Shown piece after piece: positions 1 to 14,031 of a stretch of 64,000 bases of DNA. This DNA is from Progne subis subis (Eukaryota; Chordata; Aves; Passeriformes; Hirundinidae). Below the pieces are notes generated by a model, which saw only the letters and a list, made by a program, of their open reading frames with translations, ran no database searches and was not told the origin of the DNA. The translations under genes and the position numbers were made by a program. Position 1 is the stretch's first letter. Each line of letters begins with the position of its first letter. Location of the stretch: assembly GCA_022316685.1 (NCBI GenBank), contig JAKJHU010000053.1:3031636-3095635 (forward strand), written 5' to 3'.

Positions 1-1149
1 CCAAATTTCCTCCTCCAATCCTGTCTATCTCCTCTCTCACTGGCCTCCGTATTAATGACACTGAGCTAACAGATTGTGGCATGTCAACATGCTGAGCTGA
101 CATCCTGCTGCCCCCTCCGTGTCTGTCTGACTTTTAAGCTTTTTCTTCCCATTTCCCTTCTGGATTATGTGTAACATGCTCTGTAGCCCAGGAATGCCTC
201 TTGCTTTGGCTGCCTTGCCTCTCTTTTTGGCATGCTCACGGAGCCACAGGGAATCTTGCTGAGGCCAGCTAAGTCACATGTTTGCCCTTTAATGAACATT
301 AAAAAGAAAGCCGAAGCTCTGCCATTTTGATGTTTCTATTAATATAGGCCATAAGAAAGCTCAGGTTCCTGCTATGAAGATCGCAAAAAAAACCCAAAGG
401 CTTCCATATCAGGTGATGCAGAAGGGCTTGCAATGAAAAGATCAATTACCAAGCAGTACAAAGCACGTGCACTCAGTTCAAATTTGTTCAGCACAGCAAT
501 TTGGTAAATTTTCCTGTCACTTTCTGGCATTTCTGAGCTTCATCTTGAATGACCTTTACTTAAGGATTTATTTTCACTCACTGAACTGAAGATGCTCAGC
601 ACAATGGAAACATGTCTTTGGGAAGTATCCTTATGGGATACATCCTGAGGTTGGGAGCTGAAACAGTGACGTTCTTTCATAACCCTTTCCTCCCTTCTCT
701 TGGATGCAACAAAGGTGGAGAACACTCGGGGAATTATAACTTGTTTTTCCACAGATGCCCCACACAGGGACATCTCTTCTGGAGAACAGCAAATGCAGGT
801 GTGCAAAGACCAGGGGGAGGCTGGGAGAGGGAAGGAGAACATCCCCAGCACCTCAGTTTCAAGTTCAGCTACAAACACGCCCAGGAAACTCAAACTCTGG
901 CTCTCGAACAGCGATTTGCTGTGTAAAAAGCAACCACCAAACCAAAAATATGACCGTGTTCAGCAGGAGTGACCTTTGCAAGAAATCTAGGGGAAAAGAA
1001 AAGAGCAGAATCTTTCCTTCCAAGGGAGGATTGTGAATTGTCTCCCAACTGCACTCCTGAGCGTGAATCAATTTTCTTCCAGTCGATAACTAGCGCAAAG
1101 GTTCTAACCTTCATTTGTGCTCCAAATACTCAATCGGGGATATAGAACA

Positions 1150-1390
1150 CATACCAATTAAGCAATTCAGCTAAAATAAGAAGGCCGTGAACCAACATCG
1201 TTGCTGCAGCTGCCCCTGAGGGATCGAGGGTTAGCAGCTTGGGGAAAAGGTAATTTATTGAGCTTAATACTCTGCGAAATGTTCTCATGATAATAAGATT
1301 GTAAGATCGTTTTAATATCTGAAGTCATGTTGAAAAGGTCATTTCTCACTTTTTACGCCTACCTAAGTCATGTAAATTAGAGCTACTCAA
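1150..1390. other. CNE-like block (tentative)
   Basis: AT-rich sequence with TAAT/ATTA words (GGTAATTTATTGAGCTTAAT) and several intact CpGs (GGCCGTG, ATCGTTG, GATCGAG, GATCGTT, TTACGCC) in a CpG-poor background. No reading frame of note. The texture suggests constraint, but that needs alignment to other species. Confidence 0.35.
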
Positions 1391-2389
1391 ACAGAGTTGA
1401 GGATGTTTGCTGCCTAAGTTTTTCTACATTTTTTGGATGACAGAGAAAAATGTCAGTAATCCCATGTGGTGGACACAACCAGCCAGTGACCATGAGTTTT
1501 AGAATAGCAACAGTAATGGAAGCAGCTACTTCCATTCCAGTGCATTAGGACAGCATTTTAACTTTGACCTAGCAGATAATATTCAGACTTTTGTCCTCCT
1601 TTTTAATGTTGTGATTTGTTAAAAAAATATTTCAAACACACTATATGTACTCTGAAAGGGGAGGGGAATACAGCTGATGTGTTTGCCAGAAGTTTTATAA
1701 CCCAGGGAAGTGGGGCATTGGCAATTTCACAAAGTATTTGCCTCTTTCCCAACATGCTTTTTTCCACAAGAGAATTAACTTGGGAGTTCTTTTTCCTTTC
1801 CTTTTTTTAAAATGCTTTCTAGGCAGAAACTTTGTCGACTTTGTCTCCACATCTCCCAGCCAACATTCCTAAATCACAACTTGCAGCTGCCCTTGCTATT
1901 GCAGCCTCAGAGCCTCCATTTGGCAGAGCACCAGCATCATGCCAGGATGTGATGTTTCTGTGATGTGCACAATTACCCAACAGGGATGGAGCAGAGATCC
2001 CCAAACGCATTTCACTAAGGCCCCTGAATCATATTTGAAACCAAGTCTTCAAAATTTATAACAGCATTAGGCTATCTAGGCCCTTAGTTTCATTTATGTT
2101 TTGAAGCTTCAAATCCATCACACAATGGAGCTAAACGAGGGCATTATTCAGAGCAGTAATGCACTTGATCCCATGGAGGCTAAATGATAGAAATCCCATC
2201 CTGCTCTCTTCTTTTATTTTCCAGCATCTTCTTGCCTCCCTATCTTTCAGCCCCAAATCTTGTCCTTTACACAGCCACTATAAAAAACTACCCTCCCAGG
2301 AAAACCTCCCTTGCCACCCCCCTTCCTAATAATTTTTCCATCTTTCTCCTGAAGCACTTTTGTGACTCCTCACTGGTCAGGCCACAAGC

Positions 2390-2590
2390 CTCTCAGTGGA
2401 AAAGTCGCCTGTTTTTCTCTGCTTGGCAGTGTGCTCCAGAGGTGCTATGCAAACGATTTATTATAACAGATTATGGCCCAGAGTAATTTAATAGAGTGGA
2501 AAGCCCAGCTGAGGAGAGCCAGCGATCCAGCATTCACAAAGCGTGCCACTCTTGTATTTTTCAATACATAATACATAAATCTCTCTGCTG
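2390..2590. other. CNE-like block (tentative)
   Basis: Contains GCAAACGATTTATTATAACA, then AGAGTAATTTAATAGAGTGG, with CpGs kept at GTCGCC, AACGAT, AGCGAT and AGCGTG. Homeodomain-type words cluster here. A short plus-strand frame ends inside it but encodes nothing recognised. Confidence 0.35.
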
Positions 2591-3589
2591 CTGTGGCTCT
2601 GTTTTCAGATTTGCTGGGTTTTGTATGTGAAAATTTTCTGACTATTTATCAGCTTGATCTTCTCTGTCAGCCTTTATCATCCCCTACAGTCCTCCTGAAA
2701 ACTCCCTGAAACAGAGAGATCAAGGCAGCTGCCAAACAGGGCTACAGCTTTCCAGGGGTGGGGCTCTGCAATGGGCTGTATGCTGCCATGACCAAAGCGT
2801 CACCCTTATCATGATACCAGCAATAATAACAATAACATCAAGCTGAACCACTCTATCTCAGCAGAAAATCTGGGAGGGGGAAGAAATATCTGCATGCTTG
2901 TCTTTTGGCTTCCTTGGTTAGGTCCAAAGGGTTGAGGGCAAGACACTTGGAAAAAAGTAATCTCACTCGGTGACATTTGGGGGATTCACTGAGGATGACT
3001 CTCCCACAATAATGCTTCACCCCATTATGATCTGTTTTGCTACTAATTGGCCACACCTAATAACAAGCCTGCCAGGAACTTCACCCATTCCCGTGAGAGC
3101 ACTGAGCTGACAAGAAGTTTGTGCCTGCTTCCAGGTAACACCCTCCTCCCCCAGCTCCATCAATGCTCACTCTGCTTTTCAGGCTCAGCTTTGCTAAGGA
3201 ATACATGGCATCCAGCTAGAAAGTTTTTCCACTACGAACTGTGTTTTCAAGGAAGGTGATTCATAAATGAAAGCTGGAAAATGGAATCCTGAAAAAGTGA
3301 GAAACTGAGATCCTGGGCAAGAGTGAGAGAAGTTTTCATTTGGCCAATGGATTAAAGGTTAAGCCTGAAACTTGCCTTTCACTTGGTTAGATAAGTGTGA
3401 GAGTGCATTTGCATGCAAGGCAAAAAACATAAGGAGCTTCAGTTTTGAAGACTGTCTTCAATGAGAGGTTCAGTTTGGATGCTGGCTGCTCCTAGCAGAC
3501 CATCACAGAAGGGCTCTTGAGCACTGGTGCTTACAGGGTTGTCTCCTCCTTTCCCCCTCACCTCGGCAGCTATCGAGCAAGTGAAGTTT

Positions 3590-3870
3590 CCAAAACACAA
3601 GCAGAACTTAGGCAACTGTGAAACAATAAATCACGTTTGCCTCGCCTTGGCAGTCTGTCTGCTTTGCAAATTTGCACCCTGCTTGGGACAAATGCGGCTG
3701 TAGGTATTTCATGGGCAGAGCCAAGCAGTGGTTAACGGGAAACCTGCTGTCTACTCCTTCCAGCACGTGCCAGGCACTGCAGCCTGAGCATTAATAGATG
3801 ATGAATCACTATCTGGGAGAAATAAATGTTTTACATATAGCTTAATATGCATTCATAAAGAAAGACTGAA
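3590..3870. other. CNE-like block (tentative)
   Basis: Words such as CAATAAATCACG, CTTTGCAAATTTGCA (octamer-like), AGCATTAATAGATGATGAAT and CTTAATATGCATTCATAAAG. Sparse intact CpGs are present. No coding sequence. Confidence 0.35.
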
Positions 3871-6154
3871 ACCTGTTAATTCCCGGCATTTATACCTTTA
3901 GCCAATTTTAAAAAATTCCAGCACAGTTTTGAAGGAGCCAGTATTTCCTTGTAGACTGGAAAAATCTCTGCAAAAGGGAAAAATAAACCCCTGAAGTACA
4001 TGACTAGTACAAATTACACAATACATTTTCTGCCATTCTCCGAAACTTATCTGGAATGCTACTTAAAAAAAAATGGTGAGGGTATAAGATTACATGAAAA
4101 AAAAAATACACACCTTTCACACACGTTTTTTTAAAGTCAGAATTTTTGTAGGGAATTCTGCAGCATACATAAAAAAAGTGTGGCGAAAGGCAAGGTATTT
4201 CAGATAGTTTCAATCTTTTCATTAAGATCACTATTTCCTCTAATTCTTTTCATAACAACAGCAAAGTCCCTTCCTGAGTTTTCATAATGTTTTGCATGGC
4301 ACAATCCCTCAAGAAGTAAAAACAATAAGTGATGGTCTAGTGGAGTTACTGCAGTCAACAAAGAAAAGAGAGCGCTTATTGCTCAGTTAGTGACTTCAAG
4401 AAATGCCAGGTCTGTAAGAGACAATCAAGACAGGATTCATCTGGCTATTGTAACTCCAGGCGCCTGGTTCCTGACTCTGGCCAGTCCTTCCTCTAGCTCC
4501 AGCCCTCCTCACGATCAATAAAAGGACAAGGCCGTACTCAGCCGGATTCTGAGCGCTAGAAAACCACAGCCACACCACCAGCCAACCCCCTTCATGCTCC
4601 AGCAGCAGCTACGTGGCAAAGTTCTGCACGTTACAGACAGATGGGTTTTAAATAAAAGCACACACCAAACCAGATCTCTAAGAAATCCTGCTCCCAGGAG
4701 GCCATCCAGAGCCAACCTACGATGCTGGAGGGAAGAGCCTGGTGCTCTCCTTCACAGACCGTTCAGCCCTTTGCTAACTGATGCCTGTACTGAGCACAGC
4801 CAAGAAAGCAACCATAGACAGTGCTGAATCTGGAAAACGTGAAGCATGAAAGAAGTGTTTAACTTCATATATTCAAGCAGATCAAAGATTTCTAACTCAA
4901 ACTTTCTACGCGTCAAACTTCGCAGCTGTTCCCTTTATCAGCTCACTAGGAAAAAGTCTCTGTGGATTGGTGCCATTCTTCATAAAAACTCAATTGCTCT
5001 GCAATAAAAGAGGTCTAATTTTTACAGTACAGTTCTGCTTATATTTAGTATCAACATCTGACCACAAGTGCCAAATATAAAAGTTACTGGGACTCACTTT
5101 AATTGCATTTCGTGCTCTCTTTGTGCACCAAATCTTTTAGCCTTACTCAGTGAACGCTCAGGCAGCTGTCATTTGCTTCTACCAGTAAATACTTAACTTC
5201 CCTTCAATGTGGAAATCCAGCATTAACTTCCACTGCTTTAGACTGGAACCAAAATGATCTTCAGATGTAAAATTCTACGTGTAATACAACACGACGAGAG
5301 CACTATTCTACCTCAGCTGTCCTCCCTTTAAAATTTCCTCTAAAGCAAGAATAAACATAATAAAAAACGCACCAATTCCTTTCTTTCCTGCCCTCCTCCT
5401 CTTGAGGAGTTCTCAGAGCCAATTAAGACATCATTAAACAGTCAGGCCCAGCTATGGAAGGCAGAGCACCATGGAGCACCTACAGCACGACTGTGGCCGC
5501 TCGTTAGAGCAAAGGCCGTCATCCCAATTAAGGATGTTCACTGTTCAAGCAGCACGGCAATTGCAATCCTTTTGGCATTCAGGACTGAGTGACCCTGGCA
5601 GGGATGAGGGTGCTGAGATCCTGTTTGGGAGTGCAAATTAAGCTTCCTACAGTTGGGTGCAAACAGGCTTTCCATTAACTTCTCCCTTTCCCAATATTTA
5701 GTTTAACTACCTGTGTTAAAACCAGGGGGACATTTATGCTAAGAACATTCATTTGCAGGGCCCATCTCTTGCCCAAACACCTAAAGTAGTACAGCAATAG
5801 TTTCATGTTAATGCACATCTTGGTTAAATAAACCAGTTTTCCAGGCTGCTGGGTTTTCATTTACATTTCTGGTAGATTAGTCTGAGCTGTGGAACTGAAC
5901 ACCACTATACCAAGGAAATGGGAAGAGGTAAATTAGCCCTTTCTTGCACAGCTTCACACCTAGGAGCCAACTGGCTCCACCAAGGCCCAGCCACTTGAGT
6001 TGCCCATGAACCTCTCTGCTGAGGGCAGTACACAATCCCCCTTAACCATGGAATATAGGTACCACCCTCAGCTAATGAGATATACTGGGGGCACCTTCCT
6101 CGGGCTTTGAACTGGGATGTTTATCCAACCTACCTGAGGCAGTCACCAAGAGGG

Positions 6155-6171
6155 AAAAAAAAAAAAAAAAA
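6155..6171. repeat. Poly(A) tract, A17
   Basis: A run of 17 A residues followed by GAAAGAGG. It immediately precedes the CNE-like block at 6180. No retroposed body is recognised upstream. Confidence 0.9.
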
Positions 6172-6179
6172 GAAAGAGG

Positions 6180-6285
6180 AATGATAATAAAAGGTTGATT
6201 AATTATGTGCAATAACTGGGACAGCATATCATGAAAATTCCATTCTTGTTTACTCAGCTAATTCACTTTTTATGAGTGTTTAGGC

Positions 6286-6334
<49 letters not shown>

Positions 6335-6480
6335 ACTGCAGCCTAATAGCCTGTACAGTGGCTGCCTTTATGAGTCTGATGGTGAGTTAGAGACCCATTA
6401 AACAAATTTATACACAGCTGTAGCAAACATTACATTTCCAGAGATGTTACATTACATACTAATATTTTCACAGCCCTGAA
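6180..6480. other. CNE-like block with paired homeodomain words
   Basis: AT-rich, with CACTAATTACCCAATTAACG followed by AGCAATTAAG (about 6303-6332), then CATTAAACAAATTTATAC. Dense ATTA/TAAT words are typical of homeodomain-bound developmental enhancers. The word ATTAACGAGCA (6316-6326) recurs at 22662. Confidence 0.4.
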
Positions 6481-8502
6481 ACATCATTCACTGGTTTAGT
6501 GAACAGTTTGCCAGTTTACTCAGCCGGGCTCTGACAAAGGGAAGGTCTCTCACGTTGTACCAGCAGCTACAACCCAGGGATGGATGAGAAGTGGATCTCC
6601 GTATTTCAAACCCTTCTTGAAAAATCAGGTGACTTTTAACCAAGGTGAGTAATATTTACCTTAACTTTTTAAAATTTTGCCTTAGTTTAGGAAGCAATCG
6701 CAGTCTAGTCATTTTTAACAAACAATGGAATTATTTCAGGAGTCCAAGCTGCTCTCTGCAGCAGGTGACATCATACTGTAAGATTTAGGTTGGCAACTGG
6801 GTTGTGAAGATGAGGACATTTTACTGTGTGGAGAGACAAGATGTTTCTATAAACTCCTGCAGGACAGATGGGATTACCTGCGACGGAGCACGACAGCCCT
6901 GAATGATGGTGCAATATTAGAAGCAAGCTCTGCCCTCCTGCACACTGAGAGCAACAAAGCACAATGGCATGAAAACTAAGGAAGACTTCGGTCTTAGCTC
7001 CAATGCTCTCTTCCCTTCAATGACTACATCAAACCCACCATATTATATCTGTATCTCAGTGTGGTTCAATTTTCACATCAATAATGGGTGTATCTTTTAG
7101 TGCAATTTTGATTGCATGAAGAAAAGCTCTATTTGTAAAGCAACCATTTCATCACAGTTTAAGAAATTTATTTTTTTTTCTGAGTGAGACTAAATGAAAC
7201 TCAAAATAGATCGATCATTTCTTTCTGCCCATATGAGACAGGTTTCCATTTATCGACTAGCACGTGAAAAAACCTTAGTTCAGCTCTTTCACAGGCATAA
7301 TATCACTTCAAAGCACAGGCTGAACTATGTAAATAAGGACTGTTTCATAGACCAGAATCATGTAAAGCAGTGCAGTATTTCCCGACCAGGCTGTGGCATT
7401 TCCCCAGGAACTCCACGGAATCATGCTGTAAGCAGTAAAGATTATTGGATATAGTGGTGTCCTGACTTTAACCTGATCTGAAAAACAAGCCATTACTTGG
7501 AAGTGCAGGAGCTGGAAGTATATATTTTTTTCAAGTTGCATACACATACACATCAGACCTTAAAGCTGGTATCATCACTGTCCCACTGAATTCCATGAAC
7601 TGGCCAGGTCTGGTTCCCGTATGTTCGTTAATAAACACAAGACACACCTGTGCTAACAAATTCAAAAGCATGAGGAGACCTCATCTGTCTTATGGATAAA
7701 CAGAGTTCTACTCACATCCTGTCCCCAGACACTTCCCCCTGACAGAATTGCTAACAAGGCCTCATTGCCTTTGGCCTGCGCTTAGAGTTCCTTCTTGTGT
7801 AAATTCTCGTAAGCTTAAGCTTCAGCATTTTCCCTACTGGGAATACTGAAGATGTGTTCTTTTCTTCCTCCCCCAAACACTGCAAGAACTTACTGAGTTT
7901 GAGATATTTATTGTTCCATCAAATTTGATGGACCAACTCTCTGATGGGATTAAAAAAAATATTAGAATGGGGAAGTACAGACACGCACATAGGGATATGT
8001 GATTGCACAGATAATGCTTTCTTAGGAAACCAGGCTACATGAGAAAAGCAACCACCTCCTTTGGTGGTAGGTGGCTGCACGGATAAGTGTATCAAGGTAG
8101 GTTTTGTAAGGAATATAAAACCAACATGGCAGTGGAAAAAGTATGGAAAAACACCAGGAGCAACGGTAGAAAGCCAGAACAACCCTCATTTTTGTGATCA
8201 TGAACAGTGTAGGAAGATAAATGATCAGCCAAAATGAAAAATGTGGAAAACAAACCTGAGGGCAACAAATAAGCCAAAGCAACTGCATCTCACCTAAATA
8301 GGGACATCTTTTAATCATGTATTTATTAATGCTTTCTTAAAAACTTCATCACCCATCAGCCACTCAAACTGGCAACCCAGCAGCATCTGGTTTTGATTGA
8401 ATAATGTCTCCCAATTTATCTTTAGTTTTTCATTTTTTAATTTTATTTTTTATTAAAGAAAAGGTCTTACCTGACCTGTTTTGTATTGTTCTCTCTACTC
8501 TC

Positions 8503-8519
8503 TTTTTTTTTTTTTTTTT
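8503..8519. repeat. Poly(T) tract, T17
   Basis: A run of 17 T residues after a CTCTCTACTCTC pyrimidine lead-in. No retroposed body is recognised on either side. Confidence 0.9.
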
Positions 8520-8619
8520 AATCTAAAGTAATTTCAAAGAGTGAGCGTCAGATATCAAACCCAATATCCTTTTTCTCATTAGCACTTTTCCCGTGCAGAC
8601 CTTCAAATGTGGTAATAAT

Positions 8620-8772
8620 TAATGAGCCTGTGTCAGAAAATGAATAAAAGATGGCTCAGATGCTTCACTGTTCAGGGCTGACCTTTAGCTGAGTCTACTG
8701 TATTAATATATTCTTGTGTTGTCAGACTCAAAGAGCTAACTGCCTTATGAATTATTTATCAACACAAAAAGT

Positions 8773-8808
<36 letters not shown>

Positions 8809-8830
8809 CTCTGTGTCACAGCAAAGCCTG
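8620..8830. other. CNE-like block (tentative)
   Basis: Contains AATTAATGAGCCTG, GTATTAATATATTC, TTATGAATTATTTATC and GTTAACATTAATTTC. AT-rich, no frame of note, homeodomain-type words throughout. Confidence 0.3.
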
Positions 8831-11788
8831 CCTGCACTGCATAATTGAATTTTAGTTTTAGACAAGCAATCAAAGCACAAGTCGCTGTTGTTGTAAGTGT
8901 GGCTGCCTATGATAGCAAGAGGAACGGCTGCTCTTTTTGCACATCTGGTGCATTACAGGCAGTTCAGGTTTCTGTGAGCAATAAGCCCGACTGCACACAA
9001 GCGTGGAATGGGTTTGCAGGGATGAGGAGAGCTCCTCCCCAGCGCACTTCTAGATGCTGAGCTACTTATTTCCCTGCTGTTGCCATTTCTGAGTGGGGCT
9101 GGTATGGAGATGTGCCGAGCCTTCTCTGCTCTGAGCACCCTGAGGGGCTGCCTGCTGTTCCTGAACCATGGGAGATGAGGCTGGAAAGACTGTCCGAAGA
9201 CTCTGCTTGCTCTTGGGTTTGCTCTTCCACCTGGTCTCTTCTAGATGAGAGTCCATCTATCTCCCTGCTTTCCCCAGTGTGCTCCCCAAACACATGAGCT
9301 TCTGCAACCCCACCGTTTGCAGCTGCTGTAGAAGTGGGTTTCATCGGCTGTCCCCAGCCAATTCTGAGTAACTGTCAAACTGATTTACAGGTTAGGCTTA
9401 ATTTGTATCACACCATCCCTCCTAAGGCCTAAGATTCAAGGGCTCAGTTAGGACTTAAGGGCTGCATCCACAACTCTTCCCTGCAGGAGAGTCTTGGGAA
9501 ATGATACTTGCGCTGGACCAAGAGCAGAGATCTAAGAACACATGTGAAGGAGGGAAATGACTCTATTCCCTGGTGGAATACATCAGCCTGCACTCACAGC
9601 TCCTGGAAAAGCAGCACCGTTCTTTTTTTTTTCCAGTGCACACTCAGTGACTGAGTTTGTTCATCCCTGAAGAAACAGTTCAGAGATTACCAACAGAGCA
9701 TGAGGGCCTTACTGAAATGAGACATGGCTTTAGGCTCTAAATCCCCCAACAATTCAGCCAAAGAGCAGCTTTGGTAGTTTTCTCCCCCTGTTCCCCCTAG
9801 AGTCAGCAAGGGCAAAAAGAGAATTAAATCCCTTTGGCTCCTTCACATCTAAGTAAAGAATGAAGTGGGAACTCCTCAGTCCTGCAAGATCTCTTCTCTT
9901 ACTTTTACTGGGAGCTTAAATGCAGAGGCTGAATAGGAACCAAGAAAGGCCAGCACAGAGAAGCTGCTGCTGCTGGACCTCCATAGGAACTCAGGTCTGA
10001 ACAGGGATGACGGAGAAAGCACCAAGAGCTCAGACAAGTGACTGTTCAACTGAGGAGAAGAAGACAGACACCTGTGAAGCACAAATGCTGCAGTTCCTTC
10101 AGGGGAGAGTAACCTCACCCAAAGAAAAATAAAAAGAAAAAAACCCCTGTCATTCAGCTGTGCATCACCTGGGTGCCTGACACAGGGAAGGAGCTTTACT
10201 ATGTTTGCAAAACCTGTTGTGGCCTCACACTGAACCCAGCTCCTGCTGGGGATGTTTGGATCCAGAACAAAACCCCTGAACTACAGGTACACTGACTCTG
10301 AGGAATAAAAGCTGTTTTTACAAAGCTACCAGCAGGATCAGGATGCTTAATTCAAATTAATGGAAACTGGGTGCCTTAATCCCTGAGAGCTTTGTGAAAT
10401 TTTAATAAAAAAGATCTCTACTGTCTCCAAAGTGAGGAATGAGCAGCACCCCTTACCTAATGACTGACTAGGTAATCAAAGGTTTGCTCTTCCCAGGAGC
10501 TGTGTGCATCACGCCTTTGCAACAAGAAAGCAGGCGAGTACGAGTGTTTTAATCGGAGCTGAAAAGTGCTGAGCTTTGCGGGTGTTAGGCTGTGTGATTC
10601 TGGGTTTTCCATCCAAGATTGCCAGCCAAGTTTCAATGGAAAACAAGACACGACATTTTTCAACACTCTGCTAACTCTTCTTAAGACTAATCTTTTATAG
10701 GCGCTGGGATCTTCAGAGCAGATTATTTTCTGTAGTTGTTTTTATTTTTACTCTGGAGCCCATGATGGAATAAATCAGTCTTTGCCAAACCAGATACTTT
10801 TCTTTGGCAGACATTTGCATATTAAATCTAAAATTGTTTGCCATGACACAGTGAAAAGCAATTCTTGAAAGCCACTTCACATCCTTCCTGCAAGATCTCA
10901 CTAGCACCTCTGTAAAGTAACACCAACCTGTTTTTTTGGAGGCCTGATAACCTGGCACATTCAGCTGTTCCTTGTACCGTTAGTGCTCCAAGCAAAATCG
11001 ATGATCAAAGGTCTGGAAGACACACACTCCTGCAGTAAATCCCCAAGACAGCTCAGGTCTCCCTTCAATTTGGTATTTATTAGCTTTTTCCCCAAACAGA
11101 GCACAAGATGGTGACGACTAATTCCCATCTGCACACGCCTGCTCCCAAGCTATGGAAAATGACTCTACAGGCCAACTGGAAGCTGAATAGTTTATCCATG
11201 AGCCAAACAAGTGAGATTTAAGGATGAGTGATACGCTGGGATTGACTCTTTGCCCCACCAAGGGCTCCTGGAGGGTATATCCTATACAGCACATCACAGC
11301 ATTGGTAAACAGATGGAAAGAGCTCCTTGCTTTATGGCAATTGCACCAGCATGGTGACCTGCTCCGGATCTTGCTGCTTCCCAGTGTCCCACACTCTCCC
11401 TGTTGGTTGTGTAAAATATGTTACAATTGGGGATATATATATATTTTTTTAATCTTCCACTTCAATATACCAGACTAAGCTAGTAAAAAAATGAGACGGT
11501 CATGCTCTTTTAAAATAACAAAACACCCACCCTGGCAGTTATGACATAACCCGGCAGATTTTTCTTGTTACTTTGCTGTTTTAAGTGCCTCACTCAATGT
11601 GAATCCAATTACCAAGGCCTTTGTTTTCCCTAACAAAGGGACTGTGTTTCGGGGCTCCAACTCATCTGGCTTTAATCATCTCTCATGAGGGGAGCTCACT
11701 AACAACCACCTTGGGATACCTTTTATGACAGATTTGGGAAGGCGCATGAAAGAGGGGGTGGTTGGAAGAAAAAGGAGATGAGGTAGAT

Positions 11789-11831
11789 CCTCCTCTCTCT
11801 CTCCCTTTTTTTTTGGTTGGTTTTTTTTTTT
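11789..11831. repeat. (CT)n / poly(T) pyrimidine tract
   Basis: A short CT-repeat leads into two T runs separated by GGTTGG. Plain low-complexity sequence. Confidence 0.85.
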
Positions 11832-12925
11832 GACAAGTGCATAGGCTTTCCACAGCGCTCCAGTAAACTCGAGTATGACATACCCCCAGCCACGGATGGA
11901 AGTGATTTTAGAGTGGCTATTTTTTTGGACTGAACTGGGGTTTATTTTAGAAGTCTCCAAAGTATTCTGAAAGAAGGAAGGAAGGGAAAAAGCCCAGCTC
12001 TGGATCTTCCCTGGCCCATGTGGCTGAAAATTACCCATTTTACTACTATGGAGGCCTGTGCCAGTTGGCCAGCCTGGACAGACGTGTTTTCTTTTCCCTT
12101 TTAGGCATATTCTATAACAGATTTTTCCTCATAAAAGTTACAACTGGTGCAGCTCCTCTCAAGTTTGAAAAGCAAAACTTTTGAAATCCATAGGGTTCAA
12201 TTCATGTGGCTGAGCACCACAGATCCTTCAAGCGACACAAGGAACGAGACACTTTGCTGTGGTAGAAAAGAGGAATTTCATTCTCTCCCCCTTCATTGCA
12301 GGAGGCAATCAGGGTTGCTCAAGTCACGCTTTAAAAGTAATCATTTCAATACTAGACTAGTAAACAAAGTCTTATTCCATTCTGAAATGCTGTATTTAAA
12401 AGGGAAAACCCTTCCCCAAAGCAATCTTTCCCTGCTAATTGCAGTGTAAAAGACCATCAAACATACTGTAAGTATTATTTTCTCAATGTTGCATGGAAAA
12501 CTTACGGTGCAATTTCCATTGTACTCAATAACCAGCACAAGGACTAGTGCTAAGCCTAGGAAAGCCTGTTTTAATCACATATTAATATCAGTTATCTTGC
12601 TTTCATTGAGTTTAATATTTTTTTTTTCGCAGGGCCATAAGCTAGCTACAGCAATTCCCAAATTCCTGATAGGGAAAAGTACTTAAGGTTTCTGGGTCAA
12701 TCCTTTTTCACTGCATGTGACAAGGACAGGAATCTGCCAATTATCCCTTCTCTCAACATTTTGGTAACCCCAGTAAAAGGTCCACAGCCATACAAAGTCT
12801 TCTGAGGGCTGGTCTGTTGTCTGAAGGGTTCCTGACTGTTGCAGCACTTGCTCTCAGAGCCCATTATCCCCTTGTGTACTGGGGAAAAAAAGAACCCCCC
12901 AGCTGCAATGATAAAAACCTGATTT

Positions 12926-12956
12926 AAAAAAAAAAAAGAAAAAAAAAAAAAAAAAA
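12926..12956. repeat. Interrupted poly(A) tract
   Basis: Twelve A residues, one G, then eighteen A residues, followed by GGAGGAG. The longest homopolymer-like tract in the window and likely length-polymorphic. The preceding 100 bp do not look like a known retroelement. Confidence 0.9.
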
Positions 12957-14011
12957 GGAGGAGTACAGTAGAGAGCCTTTTTACTTTGATGAGAATCCTA
13001 AATGTTTCCCAAAGGCCCACAAAATCAGAAGAATAAGGCAAACAGTGAAAAGTAGCAGACTCCAGGCCCTGTCACCCAGCTTCGGGTTTTGACCAGTTAA
13101 ACTGGGATTTTTGGGAAGAACTTCACCCTGAAGTGTTCACAGCATCCCAGCTCTGGACAGGATCATCTAGGCCTTCCTTTCCCTTAGCAGGATCAACTCT
13201 CCTGTGCTCTTTGCTGGGAGGATGGCAATTTACCCCGGCACCTCTGCTTTTTCCAAAAGCTTTGGAAAGCCTTTCATGTGCTCAGTTTGCCTCTGCCTTT
13301 GAGAAATCATTTTAGATTAATACAGTTATTGCAAAAACACAGGAGAGAATTTCTGCTCTGGGACAGCCTAGTCACAATTTCTTTTTGGGTTGGAAAACAA
13401 CACACAGACCTCTACCAAGCACAGCACTGCACTGACAACCCCACACAAATCACAAGAGCTACTGTGTTAGGCTAATGTGGGCAATGACCCAGGCAACATG
13501 ATTTACCAGTACAGTAACTATCATACATTTCATGTTGATTTACTAAGTCCTTACATGAGCACTGGAACTAAAACTTGCAGTGGATGTTGCAGAACGCAAA
13601 TGAGAATTGTTTTGGTCCACTCAGAACACAGGGGCATCCCCAGGGCAGGTCTCCAGCTGAAGCCCCTCCACTCCAGACCCTTTCTCCTACTGATCCCAAA
13701 TGTCCACAGCGTGTTAAACATGGGACCATGCAAAGGCAACTGAGTGAATCACAGACAAAAAATTAGCGTGTTCCTCCCAGAGGAGAAGGTTTACCTAAGT
13801 TATGAGCTTTCCCACCCAGTTTAAAAACTCTGCTGAAATAAGATTGCTTGGCCAGGCTTGCGGTAATTCAAGGGAATCTTCAAAATCAGCTCTGACGGTT
13901 CTGTAGCTGAGAAACATTCAGCTACCATGAGCTGATGGATACTGTTGCAGGTTTCCTGATGCTTCAGCCAAGGCTTCAGGGGACCACACTGCTTACCATT
14001 ATTATCAGTAG

Positions 14012-14031
14012 TATTATTATTATTATTATTT
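14012..14031. repeat. (TAT)n microsatellite
   Basis: About six to seven tandem TAT units, with two further imperfect ATT units just upstream (13999-14005). Confidence 0.9.

Larger units (their letters stand above)
1..6150. other. Non-coding stretch, no gene recognised
   Basis: Apart from the tentative blocks listed separately, this stretch is ordinary mixed-composition vertebrate sequence. Open frames are 60-117 codons long, overlap one another on both strands (for example 540-1114), and match nothing known to me. No RNA gene or recognisable mobile element is seen. Confidence 0.7.

Noticed and set aside
11676..12038. 120-codon minus-strand frame with a lysine-rich run
   Set aside because: The lysines come from a poly(T)/CT tract read in reverse.
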